Assembly (NCBI GenBank): GCA_016926235.1
Contig: JAFGOZ010000071.1
Location: 17,310 to 81,309 of the forward strand
DNA length: 64,000 bases
DNA from: Bacteroidales bacterium
GTDB taxonomy: Bacteria > Bacteroidota > Bacteroidia > Bacteroidales > UBA10428
Direction: 5' to 3'
The translations under genes and the position numbers were made by a program. Below are positions 26,652 through 34,915 of the stretch, piece by piece (within the stretch, counting starts at the first letter, position 1; each line of letters starts with the position of its first letter). The notes under the pieces are model-generated. The model saw nothing but the letters and a program-made list of their open reading frames with translations, ran no database searches and had not been told where the DNA came from.

Positions 26652-27479
26652 TTATAATCTATACACTTCCACCGCATTCTTACCCAGAATCCTTTCCTGC
26701 TCATCACTGGATAATTTTACAATAAATTTCTTCACGAGATCAATCCACTTATTATATTCTGTAGCTACAAGACATACAGGCCAGTCAGAGCCCAACATTA
26801 GTCTTTTAGAACCAAATGCTTCAATAACTACATCCACATAGGGTTTTAACTGATCTTCCGACCAGTCCTTAAAATCTGCTTCAGTAACCATCCCTGATAT
26901 TTTACAATATACATTCTCCCGTTTTGCCAGTTCTATGATGTTTTCCTTCCACGGAGAAAAAATATTGTCTTTAATCTTCGGTTTAGCAATATGATCCAGT
27001 ACAAAAGCCTGGTTGGGATGCTTATCTACAAACTGAATAGTATAGGGTAAATGCTTTTCAAAGATCAGAATGTCATAAACGAGATTGTATCTTTTTAAAA
27101 GAGATACTCCTTTATTAAAATCATCACGCAGAATAAACTGATCGTCTGGTTCATCCTGCACTACATGACGAAGCCCCTTAAGGTTTTTATCATAGGCATA
27201 TTTTGCGATGAGATGATCAACATTTTTGTTCACTAAGGGCAACCACCCTACTACACCTTTTATAAATTCATTATTACGTGCCATTTTCAGCAGCCACCTC
27301 GTTTCATCTTCAATTTGGCGGGCTTGAACAGAAATTACCCCATCTACTCCAGCCTGTGTAATTTCATTATGCAGATGAGCCGGCAGAAAGTCCCTTCGTA
27401 TTGTTTTCATTTCTTCATTTATCCAGCCAAAATCGTCAGTATTATAATGCCAGAAATGATGATGGGTATCTATTATCAT
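26652..27479 (-). CDS. Amidohydrolase-2 family lactonase (L-fuconolactonase-like)
   Basis: A 275-residue TIM-barrel hydrolase of the amidohydrolase_2 family. It shows the N-terminal HxH motif (IDTHHHFWHYN), a central VLDHIAKP and a C-terminal GSDWPVC with the catalytic aspartate. Characterised relatives hydrolyse L-fucono-1,5-lactone or related sugar lactones. The preceding gene encodes an aldo/keto reductase that could produce such a lactone from fucose. The two would then form an oxidative branch (fucose to fuconate) beside the isomerase. No fuconate dehydratase gene of the enolase superfamily is seen in the window, so the branch is incomplete here. Substrate assignment is by family and context. 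Confidence 0.82.
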   Translation of the reverse strand: MIIDTHHHFWHYNTDDFGWINEEMKTIRRDFLPAHLHNEITQAGVDGVISVQARQIEDETRWLLKMARNNEFIKGVVGWLPLVNKNVDHLIAKYAYDKNLKGLRHVVQDEPDDQFILRDDFNKGVSLLKRYNLVYDILIFEKHLPYTIQFVDKHPNQAFVLDHIAKPKIKDNIFSPWKENIIELAKRENVYCKISGMVTEADFKDWSEDQLKPYVDVVIEAFGSKRLMLGSDWPVCLVATEYNKWIDLVKKFIVKLSSDEQERILGKNAVEVYRL

Positions 27480-27594
27480 ATTAAAATTATTTTATGGGAT
27501 TTAGTGTTTTTGTGTGAGAAAATAATTACCACAAAGACACTATGATACAAAAATTCACTAAAAAATATCTCAAAAAACTATTCAAAGCATAAAA

Positions 27595-28647
27595 TTAAAC
27601 ATATGGATAGTCCGATGCGATCAAGCCTTGCTGTTTCATAGCAGCCCAGAACTCAACAGGTATTTTTCGGGTAATAGTATCCACGTTCCTGTTCATTTTT
27701 CCCGGCTTGCTTGTATTTAAGGCGATGGAAGAAATAGCAGGATGCGATATCCCAAATTGAATGCATGCATCCGGAGCATTTACATTATACTTACTACATA
27801 GCGCAAAGAATCTTTCACGCCAGGAGTATATTCTTTTACCCAAATCAGAATCCGGGTCCACCTTTTGATAATCAAAATATTCACCACCGGTTAAAAAACC
27901 CGCATTAAAAACAGCAGAATTTATAATCCCGGTCTTCTTCTCCTGAAGCTTCTCAATAAAATCAATAATCTCTTTTGGATGACATAGAAGGGTAAAACTA
28001 TTTGCAAACATCACCCAGTCAAAATCCACATGTTCCGAAAGCATTTTTATTACCTTCCAGTCTTTTGAACCAATACCAACTGCTTTCACTTCACCCCTGT
28101 CTTTTAGTTCAAAAAGAGCTTTATACGCCCCAAGCACATCATCAAGTCTTTGCTTGTAATCAGCATCAGTATTGGCAACTGCCAGGTATTCGTCCGGATC
28201 ATGTACAGAAACAAGTTGAGCGCGGTAGGTACTTCCTAATAATTCACATCCTTGCTCCCAGCAATCAATAATACCCTGGTAACTAATTTTTTGTACAGCA
28301 TCATTTTTAATATCTGCCCAGGCACCCGGCTCAAAGGTAGGTTCAGGAGTAGTCAGCGGGATCCGGTACCAACCCAGCTTATTGCTTATCACAATATCAT
28401 TGGGAGAAATATTTAGTTTTTTAAGAAGCTTACCAATCATTTCAAGCGCCAGGCCAGCACCATATTTGCCGGCACTGTCTATAAAAACAGGCGTTTCGGT
28501 ACATTCAAACCATTTTTTTACGATTTCCAGTTTTGTATTTTCATCCAGGGCTGTATATAGATTACCCAGGTAGCTTGTACCATAAACAATCGAAGGTACT
28601 TTATATCCTGTTTTTCCAAATACCTTATCAGCAACCAGCTTACTCAT
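27595..28647 (-). CDS. Aldo/keto reductase (L-fucose/D-threo-aldose dehydrogenase-like)
   Basis: A 350-residue aldo/keto reductase. The tetrad is recognisable as Asp in FIDSAGKYGAG with its Tyr, Lys in SNKLGW and His in LVSVHDPDEY. KAVGIGSKDW and IGISHPAISSIAL-type cofactor segments follow. Enzymes of this subgroup oxidise L-fucose or other threo-aldoses at C1 with NAD(P) to the lactone, which fits the amidohydrolase encoded next. The gene overlaps the mutarotase gene by 8 nt. An alternative role as a lactaldehyde or ketose reductase cannot be excluded. Confidence 0.83.
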   Translation of the reverse strand: MSKLVADKVFGKTGYKVPSIVYGTSYLGNLYTALDENTKLEIVKKWFECTETPVFIDSAGKYGAGLALEMIGKLLKKLNISPNDIVISNKLGWYRIPLTTPEPTFEPGAWADIKNDAVQKISYQGIIDCWEQGCELLGSTYRAQLVSVHDPDEYLAVANTDADYKQRLDDVLGAYKALFELKDRGEVKAVGIGSKDWKVIKMLSEHVDFDWVMFANSFTLLCHPKEIIDFIEKLQEKKTGIINSAVFNAGFLTGGEYFDYQKVDPDSDLGKRIYSWRERFFALCSKYNVNAPDACIQFGISHPAISSIALNTSKPGKMNRNVDTITRKIPVEFWAAMKQQGLIASDYPYV

Positions 28648-29044
28648 AATCCTTGTCCTCCTTTACTTGTCCTTCTAAAGGAGCATATTCCGTTTTCTGA
28701 TCCATCTCAAAAATACGCTCCATAAGCTGCCACTTTTCATCGGCAGATGCTTCAGCTGAAGCTTGCTGAAATTGTGACATATGCGCTTCCCACTCCGATT
28801 GGCGTGGTTTTTTAGCCAGTTCCTCCATAGCTTTGTCATGATCAAAATCAGCTACTGTATCCATGATCATGAATAATTGATTGCCATGAATGTAAATTTC
28901 CATATCCAGTATACCCACTTCTTTCATGCCCTGAGTTATTTCAGGCCACACCTGTCCAATGCCGTGGGCTTTTTTATAGGCCTCCATTAATTGGGGGTCG
29001 TTTTTTAAGGTAAGTACCTTGCAATATCTCTTATATTTTTTCAA
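28640..29044 (-). CDS. L-rhamnose mutarotase family protein (probable L-fucose mutarotase)
   Basis: A 134-residue ferredoxin-like protein of the RhaM/DUF718 family: KRYCKVLTLKNDPQLMEAYKKAHG, EVGILDMEIYIHGNQLFMIMDT and KPRQSEWEAHMSQFQ. These enzymes interconvert the alpha and beta anomers of 6-deoxyhexoses. Its position between fucP and the fucose-handling genes makes L-fucose the likely substrate. The classical FucU fold is not used. The C-terminus is acidic and about 20 residues longer than in RhaM. Confidence 0.85.
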   Translation of the reverse strand: MKKYKRYCKVLTLKNDPQLMEAYKKAHGIGQVWPEITQGMKEVGILDMEIYIHGNQLFMIMDTVADFDHDKAMEELAKKPRQSEWEAHMSQFQQASAEASADEKWQLMERIFEMDQKTEYAPLEGQVKEDKDYE

Positions 29045-29062
29045 AACCTTAAGTTTAATATA

Positions 29063-30382
29063 TTAAGATACTTTTTGAGCTTTCTTATGCAATGATATCC
29101 TGAAAACAGCATATCCACCAATTACAACAAAACACAAAAGTGGCAGGAAATAGGAAAGGCTCACCCCCATCCAGTCAATCAATGCCCCTTGAAGCGGAGT
29201 GATCAATGCCCCACCAAGAATAGCCATTATTAACCCGGATGCACCGACTTTTGTTTCCTCATCATCTAATCCTTCGCTTCCCATCCCGAAAATCGTCGGA
29301 AACATGAGTGACATAAATGCTGATATTCCTATTAAAGAAAATACTCCAACCATACCGCCAATAAATATAACACTTAGTGAGCATAACCCGGCCATAATAG
29401 CTGCAACAAGCAATAAAGAGTGGTCTTTGAACCTATTCATCAACAACATAAAAATCCATCGTGAAATACCAAAAGTTATTAATGCTCCGGTATGATAACG
29501 CAGCGCAACCTCAGGAGTCACATGTAGCTGTTCAGGTATATAAAAATTCGTATAGGTCCATACTGTAATTTGCGCCCCTACATAGAAAAATTGTGCAATA
29601 ACTGCAAATACATAATTTGTATTCTTAAAAAGTCTTTTAAAAGTATGAAATATATGAATCTCACCTCCGGTATCCGACATTCGTGGCATTTTTGTCAGGG
29701 CTATTAGTATCCATACAACAACAAGAATAGCTGCTACTGATAAATATGGAAAGATTACAATATTAAGTGTTTCATTTATTTGGCTGGATGCAATGGAAAT
29801 ATTGCCCTCTGCATCAAGTGGCATACGAGCCATAATTAATATCTGGCATAGTAAAATACCTGTTACAGCCCCTATTGGATTAAATGCCTGAGCAAAATTT
29901 AACCTTCTGGTAGCATTTTCTTTGGGACCCAAAACCAGGATGTATGGATTAGCGTTGGTCTCTAAAATACCAAGCCCACAGGCTAGTATATAATATGAAA
30001 TGCAGAAATAAACAAATTGTTGTAAGAGGGTTGAAGGATATAACAGGAAACATCCCAACGCATAAACACCTAAACCCACCAATACTCCTGTCTTGTATGA
30101 AAATTTTCTTGCTATTATAGCACCGGGAATGGCCATGCAGAAATACCCAAAATAGAATGCAAATTGAATAAGAGAAGCCTGGAAAGTTGAAAGACTTCCA
30201 AAAACCGCTTTAAATACTTTTACCAGGGGATCCGTTAAATTATTTGCAATACCCCACCACATAAAACAACTTGACAGGAGTACAAAAGCTAAAATATACT
30301 TCTTCTCTAGCAATGGTATTTTTGTATGGGTAATAGATCTTATTTCCTGATTCATATAATTTGTTTTAGGTTTAAATTCCAT
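29063..30382 (-). CDS. fucP: L-fucose:proton symporter (MFS)
   Basis: A 439-residue major-facilitator transporter of the FucP family with about 12 hydrophobic helices. Diagnostic segments are SCFMWWGIANNLTDPLVKVFK in helix 1 and QASLIQFAFYFGYFCMAIPGAIIARKFSYKTGVLVGL in helices 2-3. Also visible are LGLGILETNANPYILVLGP-type sequence and GMGSEGLDDEETKVGASGL late in the protein. Two in-frame starts are possible, 30382 and 30355 (MNQEIRS). A TATTTTTG box (complement of 30396-30403) would give a transcript starting close to 30389, which favours the inner start. It is the first gene of the fuc operon. Confidence 0.92.
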   Translation of the reverse strand: MEFKPKTNYMNQEIRSITHTKIPLLEKKYILAFVLLSSCFMWWGIANNLTDPLVKVFKAVFGSLSTFQASLIQFAFYFGYFCMAIPGAIIARKFSYKTGVLVGLGVYALGCFLLYPSTLLQQFVYFCISYYILACGLGILETNANPYILVLGPKENATRRLNFAQAFNPIGAVTGILLCQILIMARMPLDAEGNISIASSQINETLNIVIFPYLSVAAILVVVWILIALTKMPRMSDTGGEIHIFHTFKRLFKNTNYVFAVIAQFFYVGAQITVWTYTNFYIPEQLHVTPEVALRYHTGALITFGISRWIFMLLMNRFKDHSLLLVAAIMAGLCSLSVIFIGGMVGVFSLIGISAFMSLMFPTIFGMGSEGLDDEETKVGASGLIMAILGGALITPLQGALIDWMGVSLSYFLPLLCFVVIGGYAVFRISLHKKAQKVS

Positions 30383-30395
30383 TTTCGGGAAACCT

Positions 30396-30403
30396 CAAAA
30401 ATA
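30396..30403 (-). promoter_or_regulatory. Possible -7 box of the fucP operon
   Basis: The complement reads TATTTTTG, an exact TAnnTTTG match 14 nt before the outermost fucP start codon. No convincing TTTG element lies 19-21 nt further upstream, so the promoter is tentative. Confidence 0.4.
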
Positions 30404-30475
30404 ATAATATTTTTCATCCATGTATAATTTTCATTAAATTGACAAGCATTTCTAATGTTGATTATTTTCACTTTG

Positions 30476-30607
30476 TTGGGACGGCAATAAAACTGTTGGG
30501 ACGAGTCCCCAACTGCTGTGACGAGCATTTTACATGCCGGGACGGTATTTAACTTGCCGGGATAACAAAAAATAATATTGGGACGGGTCAACCAATGCAG
30601 GGACGGC
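30476..30607. repeat. Array of seven GGGACG-type elements spaced 20-21 bp apart
   Basis: Elements of the form YYGGGACGR begin at 30476, 30496, 30516, 30537, 30557, 30578 and 30598. Successive spacings are 20, 20, 21, 20, 21 and 20 bp. Copies 3 (CTGTGACGA) and 5 (CCGGGATAA) are degenerate. The sequence between elements is mostly unrelated and AT-rich, although several units end in CTG or ATG. The period is two turns of the DNA helix, so all copies face the same side. The array fills most of the 300-bp gap between fucP and the divergent racemase-family gene. Confidence 0.75.
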
Positions 30608-30682
30608 TATAGACAGGGCATTCATTTTTTATCTTAAAATATTTTCCTATCTTGTGCCACACTATATTAAAAACAAATTATC

Positions 30683-31363
30683 ATGACAAGGGTATTTGCA
30701 GTTCATACAGCTTTAGCAATGGTTGAACCAACCACGGAACTATTTAAAAAACACCTGCCAAAAATAAAACTCAACCACATAGTTGATGATAGCTTGATAC
30801 AGGAAGTGATTGAATTTAATAAAGTAACCCCGGCTGTAGCCAAACGTTTGATCAATTGTTTTCATATGGCAGTTGATGCCCGGGCGGACATTATATTTAA
30901 TACATGTTCATCTATCGGAGAAATTGCTCAAATGGCTCGAAAAATGATACCTATACCTCTGCTTAAGATCGATGATCCTATGGCTAAAATGGCTGTAGGG
31001 ACAGCGTCAAGAATTGGAGTTTTAGCAACTTTACCAACTACATTAACTCCAACAGCTAACCTGCTCAAGACCATTGCAAAAGAGAAAAACAAGCAAATTG
31101 AAGTTGTAGAAGGGCTTGCAAAAGGAGCTTTCCAGGCTGTCATGTCGGGAGACCGGGAAACCCATGATAACCTAATATTAAAAGCATCAGAAGCGATTGC
31201 CGGTAATGTGGACATCATCGTCCTTGCCCAGGGATCAATGGCCCGCATGGAGGATAAACTTACTCAAGTGACCGGGAAAAAGGTGCTTTCAAGCCCGCTT
31301 TCGGGTGTACTTGGAGTAAAAGAATTTATTGAAAACCATCAGGCAAACAGTTTAGCCTTATAA
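30683..31363 (+). CDS. Asp/Glu/hydantoin racemase superfamily protein with only one catalytic cysteine
   Basis: A 226-residue member of the Asp/Glu/hydantoin racemase superfamily: IIFNTCSSIGEIAQMAR with Cys75, IGVLATLPTTLTPTANLL, then VDIIVLAQGSMARME. In racemases a second cysteine follows the strand DxIVLGC; here that position is Gln183 (LAQGSM). With a single cysteine, a two-base racemisation is unlikely. The enzyme may be a decarboxylase, isomerase or other lyase of the same fold (arylmalonate decarboxylase is a one-cysteine example). It is divergent from the fuc operon across the phased repeat array and 85 nt upstream of a transporter gene with which it probably forms an operon. Confidence 0.82.
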   Translation: MTRVFAVHTALAMVEPTTELFKKHLPKIKLNHIVDDSLIQEVIEFNKVTPAVAKRLINCFHMAVDARADIIFNTCSSIGEIAQMARKMIPIPLLKIDDPMAKMAVGTASRIGVLATLPTTLTPTANLLKTIAKEKNKQIEVVEGLAKGAFQAVMSGDRETHDNLILKASEAIAGNVDIIVLAQGSMARMEDKLTQVTGKKVLSSPLSGVLGVKEFIENHQANSLAL

Positions 31364-31448
31364 ACTTCATTACGGACAGCATACAGGAAAGGGCTGATAA
31401 TCCTGCCTCAGGTGTGTTAAATAGTATTATTTAATTTTTTACTGCAGA

Positions 31449-32762
31449 ATGAAAAAAATACAAAAATATCTTTTGTGGTTGGGCTTAGCCTTGGCCCCTG
31501 TGCTTGCAATATCGCTGGTTTTTAACTGGGATACTTTAATTTCACCCACCGCAGTAGCCCTTTCATTATTTCTGGCTATAGGGATGGGCGCTGTGCCTGC
31601 TTTGAAATCCTATCAATACACCGGATGGATTATTGTAGCTATTGTTTGCGGGCTTATCTACCCATCTGCATTCTTAAAGTGGGGCCATTTCGACCTCAGG
31701 AACAAATGGGCCATACTAATTGTTATCCAGGTGGTCATGTTTGGGATGGGCACACAAATGAGCCTTAAAGATTTCTCCGGCATTAAAACCATGGGGAAAG
31801 GTGTTGTGGTAGGAATCATATGTCAGTTTACAATCATGCCCCTGACAGGTTTTCTGTTGGTCCATATTTTCCATTTTGAACCTGAAATTGCAGCCGGGGT
31901 AATACTTATCGGTTCCTGTTCCAGTGGATTAGCTTCGAATGTCATGGTATACCTTGCGCGCGCAAACCTCACCCTTTCGGTAACATTAACAGCCGTTGCT
32001 ACGCTACTGGCCCCCATTATGACCCCCTTTCTTATGAAGACATTGGCCGGGACATATGTAGAAATTGATTTTCTGGATATGTGCGTGCAGATTATTAAAA
32101 TAGTAATCGTCCCAATTGGAGCTGCATTTCTTTGCGATGCCTATAAAAAGGATTCTGATAAACGACGAAAACAACTCAACACCTTGTTTTTTATAGCTGT
32201 TAGCTGGCTCATAATAATGGCTTCAGGGCTTTGGGCCTTTCTGGCATCCCGCGTCCCGAACAACTGGATGAGGATACCCGGTCTCATTAACTTCATGTGT
32301 GGCGCGATAGCCTTCGGTAAGTTGTTTTATCATGTAACCAGGTTATTGCCTAAAATCCATCAACTTATGCCTAAATTGTCCATGTTTGGAATCGTATATT
32401 TTACTTTAGTAACAACAGCCGCCAGCAGTGAAAACATACTTGCCATCGGGGTATTGATGTTAGCGGTATCAATAATGCACAACACATTGGGATATGTATT
32501 TGGGTATTGGATAAGCAGGGCCCTTGGCCTGGATATAAACAATAGCAGGACAGTTGCCCTGGAGGTTGGGCTTCAAAACGGAGGCATGGCAAGCGGCCTT
32601 GCAGGAGTAATGGGCAAGCTGGCTACCCTTGGCCTTGCTGCAGCAATTTTTAGTCCCTGGATGAATATTTCAGGCTCACTATTGGCCAATTATTGGAGAA
32701 AAAAGGAGTTGAAACCCGCCAATACTTCTATAGAGAATAACAATTGGCGCCAGAAAAAATAA
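31449..32762 (+). CDS. Bile acid:sodium symporter (BASS) family transporter
   Basis: A 437-residue polytopic membrane protein with about ten helices. The BASS core is recognisable: VVMFGMGTQMSLKDF, VGIICQFTIMPLTGFLL, GVILIGSCSSGLASNVMVYLARANLTLSVTLTAVATLLAPIMTP and EVGLQNGGMASGLA. Members import or export small organic anions with sodium (bile acids, 2-oxo acids, pantoate). It probably moves an acid related to the neighbouring sugar pathway. The N-terminal roughly 90 residues add extra hydrophobic segments before the BASS core. It follows the racemase-family gene on the same strand and converges with the transketolase genes (11 nt apart). Confidence 0.85.
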   Translation: MKKIQKYLLWLGLALAPVLAISLVFNWDTLISPTAVALSLFLAIGMGAVPALKSYQYTGWIIVAIVCGLIYPSAFLKWGHFDLRNKWAILIVIQVVMFGMGTQMSLKDFSGIKTMGKGVVVGIICQFTIMPLTGFLLVHIFHFEPEIAAGVILIGSCSSGLASNVMVYLARANLTLSVTLTAVATLLAPIMTPFLMKTLAGTYVEIDFLDMCVQIIKIVIVPIGAAFLCDAYKKDSDKRRKQLNTLFFIAVSWLIIMASGLWAFLASRVPNNWMRIPGLINFMCGAIAFGKLFYHVTRLLPKIHQLMPKLSMFGIVYFTLVTTAASSENILAIGVLMLAVSIMHNTLGYVFGYWISRALGLDINNSRTVALEVGLQNGGMASGLAGVMGKLATLGLAAAIFSPWMNISGSLLANYWRKKELKPANTSIENNNWRQKK

Positions 32763-32773
32763 TCCGAATAAAA

Positions 32774-33730
32774 TCAGTGAGAAATTTTCTTCCGCTCAAT
32801 TACGCTCATCGCCGCCTCCACAATATCATTCACGCTCATACCATATTTGTCGAGTAATTCATCAGGATTTCCTGATCCGGGAAAGCAATCCCGAAGGCCA
32901 ATACGGGCTATAGGTACAGGGACGTTCTCAGCAGCTGCTTCCATAATTGCACTACCTAAGCCTCCAATTATATTATGATCTTCAGCAGTCACTGCTGCAC
33001 CACAATCTTTCAATACACCCGTCACCCCTTCTACATCAAGTGGTTTCACGGTGTGAACCTCCACTATTGTAACGCCATATCCCCTCTCCGCAAGCACAGC
33101 TGCGGCAGCAAATAATCGGGGCAACAACACCCCATTACCAAACAGTGCCACATCATCCCCCTTCTTTTGAAGCACATTGATTTTACCAGGTATAAAAGGG
33201 GTATCTTTCTCAAATACAACCGGATCGCGGCCACTTCCCAATCTGATATATACCGGCCCCGGTATTGAGGCCGCAGCAATAGCAGCCTGTCTGGCCTGAT
33301 CAGCATCGGCAGGAACGATAATTGTTAAATTTGCAATCGTGCGCAAAATACCTATATCTTCAAAAAACTGGTGAGTCACACCTTCACGTTCACCAGCTGC
33401 AATACCACCATTCACACCGGCAAATTTCACGTTAAGATTCGGATAAGCAATAAACGTCCGTATCTGTTCGCATGCTCGCATAGTTATAAATCCTGCATAT
33501 GTTGCAAAAAACGGTATTAATCCTTCAATTGCCAACCCTGCTGCAGTGGCTGCTGCATTTTGTTCAGCAATTCCTACTTCTACATATCTGTCAGGATATT
33601 TCGCCACAAAATCGGTGGCACGCATTGCGAGCAGGCTATCTGCACAAACCAACATGATACGGTCATCTTTTTCTGCCAGGGTTTCCAGCCCCTGCATAAA
33701 TGCAACACGTGTACTTTCTAGTTTATTCAA
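32774..33730 (-). CDS. Transketolase, C-terminal (pyrimidine-binding) subunit
   Basis: A 318-residue half-transketolase containing the pyrimidine and C-terminal domains. VEVGIAEQNAAATAAGLAIEG carries the conserved glutamate that activates thiamine diphosphate. GFITMRACEQIRTFIAYPNLNVKF, THQFFEDIGILRTIANLTIIVPADA and VEVHTVKPLDVEGV follow. It overlaps the N-terminal subunit gene by 8 nt, so the two chains are made together. Split transketolases often belong to dedicated sugar pathways, not the pentose-phosphate core. Its position beside the fucose genes suggests cleavage or formation of a specific ketose, unproven. Confidence 0.9.
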   Translation of the reverse strand: MNKLESTRVAFMQGLETLAEKDDRIMLVCADSLLAMRATDFVAKYPDRYVEVGIAEQNAAATAAGLAIEGLIPFFATYAGFITMRACEQIRTFIAYPNLNVKFAGVNGGIAAGEREGVTHQFFEDIGILRTIANLTIIVPADADQARQAAIAAASIPGPVYIRLGSGRDPVVFEKDTPFIPGKINVLQKKGDDVALFGNGVLLPRLFAAAAVLAERGYGVTIVEVHTVKPLDVEGVTGVLKDCGAAVTAEDHNIIGGLGSAIMEAAAENVPVPIARIGLRDCFPGSGNPDELLDKYGMSVNDIVEAAMSVIERKKISH

Positions 33731-34637
33731 GGTCCAGTCCTCCTAAATTTTTCATTGCTATTAAATGTTCTTCATCAGTGGGCACTCTCTTATGCCACGC
33801 ATTATTGCCTTCCATATATGGTACTCCCTTCCCTTTTATAGTATAGGCTATAAGCACTATAGGCTGGCCTTCTTTGGGCACTGCCTGATTGGGTACTATT
33901 GACACATTCGAACTTTTCCCCATAGCCATACGTCCCCTGCTTGCAGCATACCCCAATGCAGGAAGAATTTGTTCAATATTATGACCATCCACCTCAACTA
34001 CATACCAGCCAAAAGCTTCCCATTTAGCACGAAGCCGGGTCAAACCACTTATATCTTCCACTTTCCCTCCACTCTGCACACCATTGTTATCAATGATTGC
34101 AATAAGATTTGTTAACTTAAATTTTGCGATTGTCATCGCTGCTTCCCATACAATGCCCTCATTCAATTCACCATCACCTGTTAACACAAAAACTAGACCA
34201 TCGCTTCCCCTTCGTCGCAGTGCCAGAGCCATTCCACATCCCTGTGACAACCCATGCCCTAGTGAACCTGAGGTTACATCTACCCCGGGTGTTGCTTTCA
34301 TTACAGGATGACCTTGCAAACGGGAATCCAGAGAACGTAATGTCTTTAATTCCCCAGGTTTGAAATATCCCTTCCTGGCCAAAGCTGCATATAATGTCGG
34401 GCATGCATGGCCTTTGGAAAGTATAAAGCGGTCACGATCATTCCAGTCAGGATCCTCCGGTTTAATCCGCATAATATCAAAATATAATGCAGCCACAATA
34501 TCTGCAATAGACAAACATGGCCCCGGATGCCCGTCCTTTGCATAGTATATGGCATTCACCACATCCCGGCGCAATTGTGTTGCCATTTTTGATACATATT
34601 CTATACGTTCAGTCATCGTTTTTTCGCTCATTGTCAT
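33723..34637 (-). CDS. Transketolase, N-terminal (diphosphate-binding) subunit
   Basis: A 304-residue half-transketolase. The thiamine-diphosphate motif GDGELNEGIVWEAAMTIAKF...IAIIDNNG is intact. The family signature AKDGHPGPCLSIADIVAALYF, KGHACPTLYAAL and GSLGHGLSQGCGMALALR are present. It is encoded before, and overlaps, the C-terminal subunit gene. The pair makes one complete active site at the subunit interface. No fused full-length transketolase is in the window for comparison. A repetitive inverted-repeat element lies upstream of the start. Confidence 0.9.
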   Translation of the reverse strand: MTMSEKTMTERIEYVSKMATQLRRDVVNAIYYAKDGHPGPCLSIADIVAALYFDIMRIKPEDPDWNDRDRFILSKGHACPTLYAALARKGYFKPGELKTLRSLDSRLQGHPVMKATPGVDVTSGSLGHGLSQGCGMALALRRRGSDGLVFVLTGDGELNEGIVWEAAMTIAKFKLTNLIAIIDNNGVQSGGKVEDISGLTRLRAKWEAFGWYVVEVDGHNIEQILPALGYAASRGRMAMGKSSNVSIVPNQAVPKEGQPIVLIAYTIKGKGVPYMEGNNAWHKRVPTDEEHLIAMKNLGGLDLE

Positions 34638-34660
34638 CTTTTATCTCAATAATAAAAATT

Positions 34661-34856
34661 AAAGACCGAAGACGGATGTCCGAAGTCCGAAGATATGTGA
34701 GCATAAGGTATAAGGATATAATTTAGACTTTGATCAAAACATAAATTTGAAAAGAGATATTGTTTAAAAATCCCTTATCAGTAAACAACTCACATATCTC
34801 AAACCTCAATATCCAAATCTCTTCTGACTTCCGACTTCCGACTTCTGTCTTTTTAA
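34661..34856. repeat. Long imperfect inverted repeat (GAAGTC/CCGAAGTCC family)
   Basis: The left arm at 34661-34701 (AAAGACCGAAGACGG, GTCCGAAGTCCGAAGA, then GATATGTGAG) matches the reverse complement of 34787-34856 (ACTCACATATC, then CTTCTGACTTCCGACTTCCG and CTTCTGTCTTTTT). The GAAGTCGGAAGTC wording recurs at 54426-54506. It is probably a dispersed non-coding element of the host genome. It fills most of the 278-bp gap before the ClC gene. Confidence 0.6.
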
Positions 34857-34915
34857 AACTTTTCAAAGATAATTATTTCATTCTAACTTATATATATTAT
34901 ACCTTTGCGCTCCAT

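Noticed and set aside
30476..30607. GGGACG array as a CRISPR
   Set aside because: The repeated unit is only about 9 nt, degenerate, with 11-nt spacers, and no cas genes are present.
34760..34915. Longer N-terminus for the ClC protein
   Set aside because: The extra 52 residues are translated from the inverted-repeat element and AT-rich promoter region, not conserved channel sequence.
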